From Rikenellaceae bacterium (GTDB taxonomy: Bacteria; Bacteroidota; Bacteroidia; Bacteroidales; UBA932), in NCBI GenBank assembly GCA_003520315.1, contig DOVA01000083.1, positions 1,015-7,397 on the forward strand: a DNA stretch of 6,383 bases, given 5' to 3'. The position numbers were made by a program, and so were the translations under genes. The notes under the pieces were generated by a model. The model was not told the DNA's origin. It saw only the letters and a list, made by a program, of their open reading frames with translations, and searched no databases. Positions 6,257 through 6,383 of this stretch are shown piece by piece. Position 1 is the stretch's first letter; every line of letters begins with the position of its first letter.

Positions 6257-6383
6257 GGTGGGTCTGTAAGCCGGATTCTGTGCCTCATTGAGGCCTCTAT
6301 CATTTATCTGATGCAGCCTACCCCCCGGCATTATCGGACGAGCAGTCCTGAGCCGGTATACATGGCCTTGCAGGAGACTGGTC
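6257..6383 (-). ncRNA. rnpB: RNase P RNA (rnpB), 3' portion, bacterial type A-like
   Basis: The reverse complement ends in ACAGAAUCCGGCUUACAG (6264-6281), the near-universal 3' core of bacterial RNase P RNA, which is the catalytic RNA that trims 5' leaders from pre-tRNAs. Upstream in the RNA are AGAUAAAUGAU (6299-6309), a hairpin GCCUC-AAU-GAGGC (6282-6294), and GGGGGGUAGGCUGC (6313-6326), which contains the GGU loop (6320-6322) that pairs with the tRNA 3' CCA. Next is a stem P16 (6325-6329 with 6352-6356) topped by P17 (6336-6339 with 6345-6348), then GCAAGGCC, the 5' strand of P15. The P15-P16-P17 arrangement indicates type A. The 5' part of the RNA, including P1-P4 and the specificity domain, lies beyond base 6383. 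No helix equivalent to P18 is seen between GGCUGC and AGAUAAAUG. The gene converges with the lipoprotein gene, 6 nt away. Confidence 0.95.

Noticed and set aside
1..6383. Search for CRISPR arrays, insertion sequences, tRNAs, long repeats or riboswitches
   Set aside because: No spaced direct repeats, terminal inverted repeats, transposase frames or tRNA-like folds were seen by eye. Non-coding gaps are nearly all under 35 nt.

Overview
The window looks like a compact, AT-rich chromosomal housekeeping segment from a member of the Bacteroidota, most likely Bacteroidales. The evidence is a series of family assignments typical of that phylum: a DUF5606 protein, a TerB plus J-domain protein with a glycine-rich N-terminus, a DUF6340-like lipoprotein and a Bacteroidales-style FabG C-terminus. 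Gene starts lack Shine-Dalgarno sequences and are preceded by A/T-rich leaders. There is also a candidate Bacteroidota-type promoter (TTTG, 19 bp, TAnnTTTG) before yajC. I see no mobile element, CRISPR array, phage gene or tRNA.

Layout, all on the + strand up to 6250: the 3' end of nusB (to 110); a 32-nt gap holding the candidate promoter; yajC (143-469); a YbbR-domain gene (481-1458); coaE (1470-2066); a TerB/J-domain co-chaperone gene (2068-2814); a DUF5606 gene (2823-3242); rimO (3223-4551, overlapping the previous gene by 20 nt); fabG (4568-5314); and a lipoprotein gene (5327-6250). From yajC onward, gaps are 1-16 nt, so these genes are probably co-transcribed. The partial RNase P RNA gene rnpB (6257-6383) lies on the - strand and converges on the lipoprotein gene, with its U-tract touching that gene's stop codon.

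Functionally this is a mixed core operon: transcription antitermination (NusB), protein export (YajC), envelope (YbbR, lipoprotein), coenzyme A synthesis (CoaE), fatty-acid synthesis (FabG, whose substrates are carried on CoA-derived phosphopantetheine), ribosome modification (RimO), chaperone function and tRNA processing (rnpB).

The unusual feature is that two otherwise full-length genes each carry one in-frame stop codon with the reading frame preserved on both sides. There is a TGA in the membrane helix of the YbbR protein (565-567) and a TAA in fabG (4880-4882), upstream of all its catalytic residues. The stops differ, and both codons also serve as ordinary terminators here, so a simple change of genetic code does not fit. 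Sequencing error, recent nonsense mutation and readthrough remain open. I did not find a convincing undescribed multi-gene system in the window.
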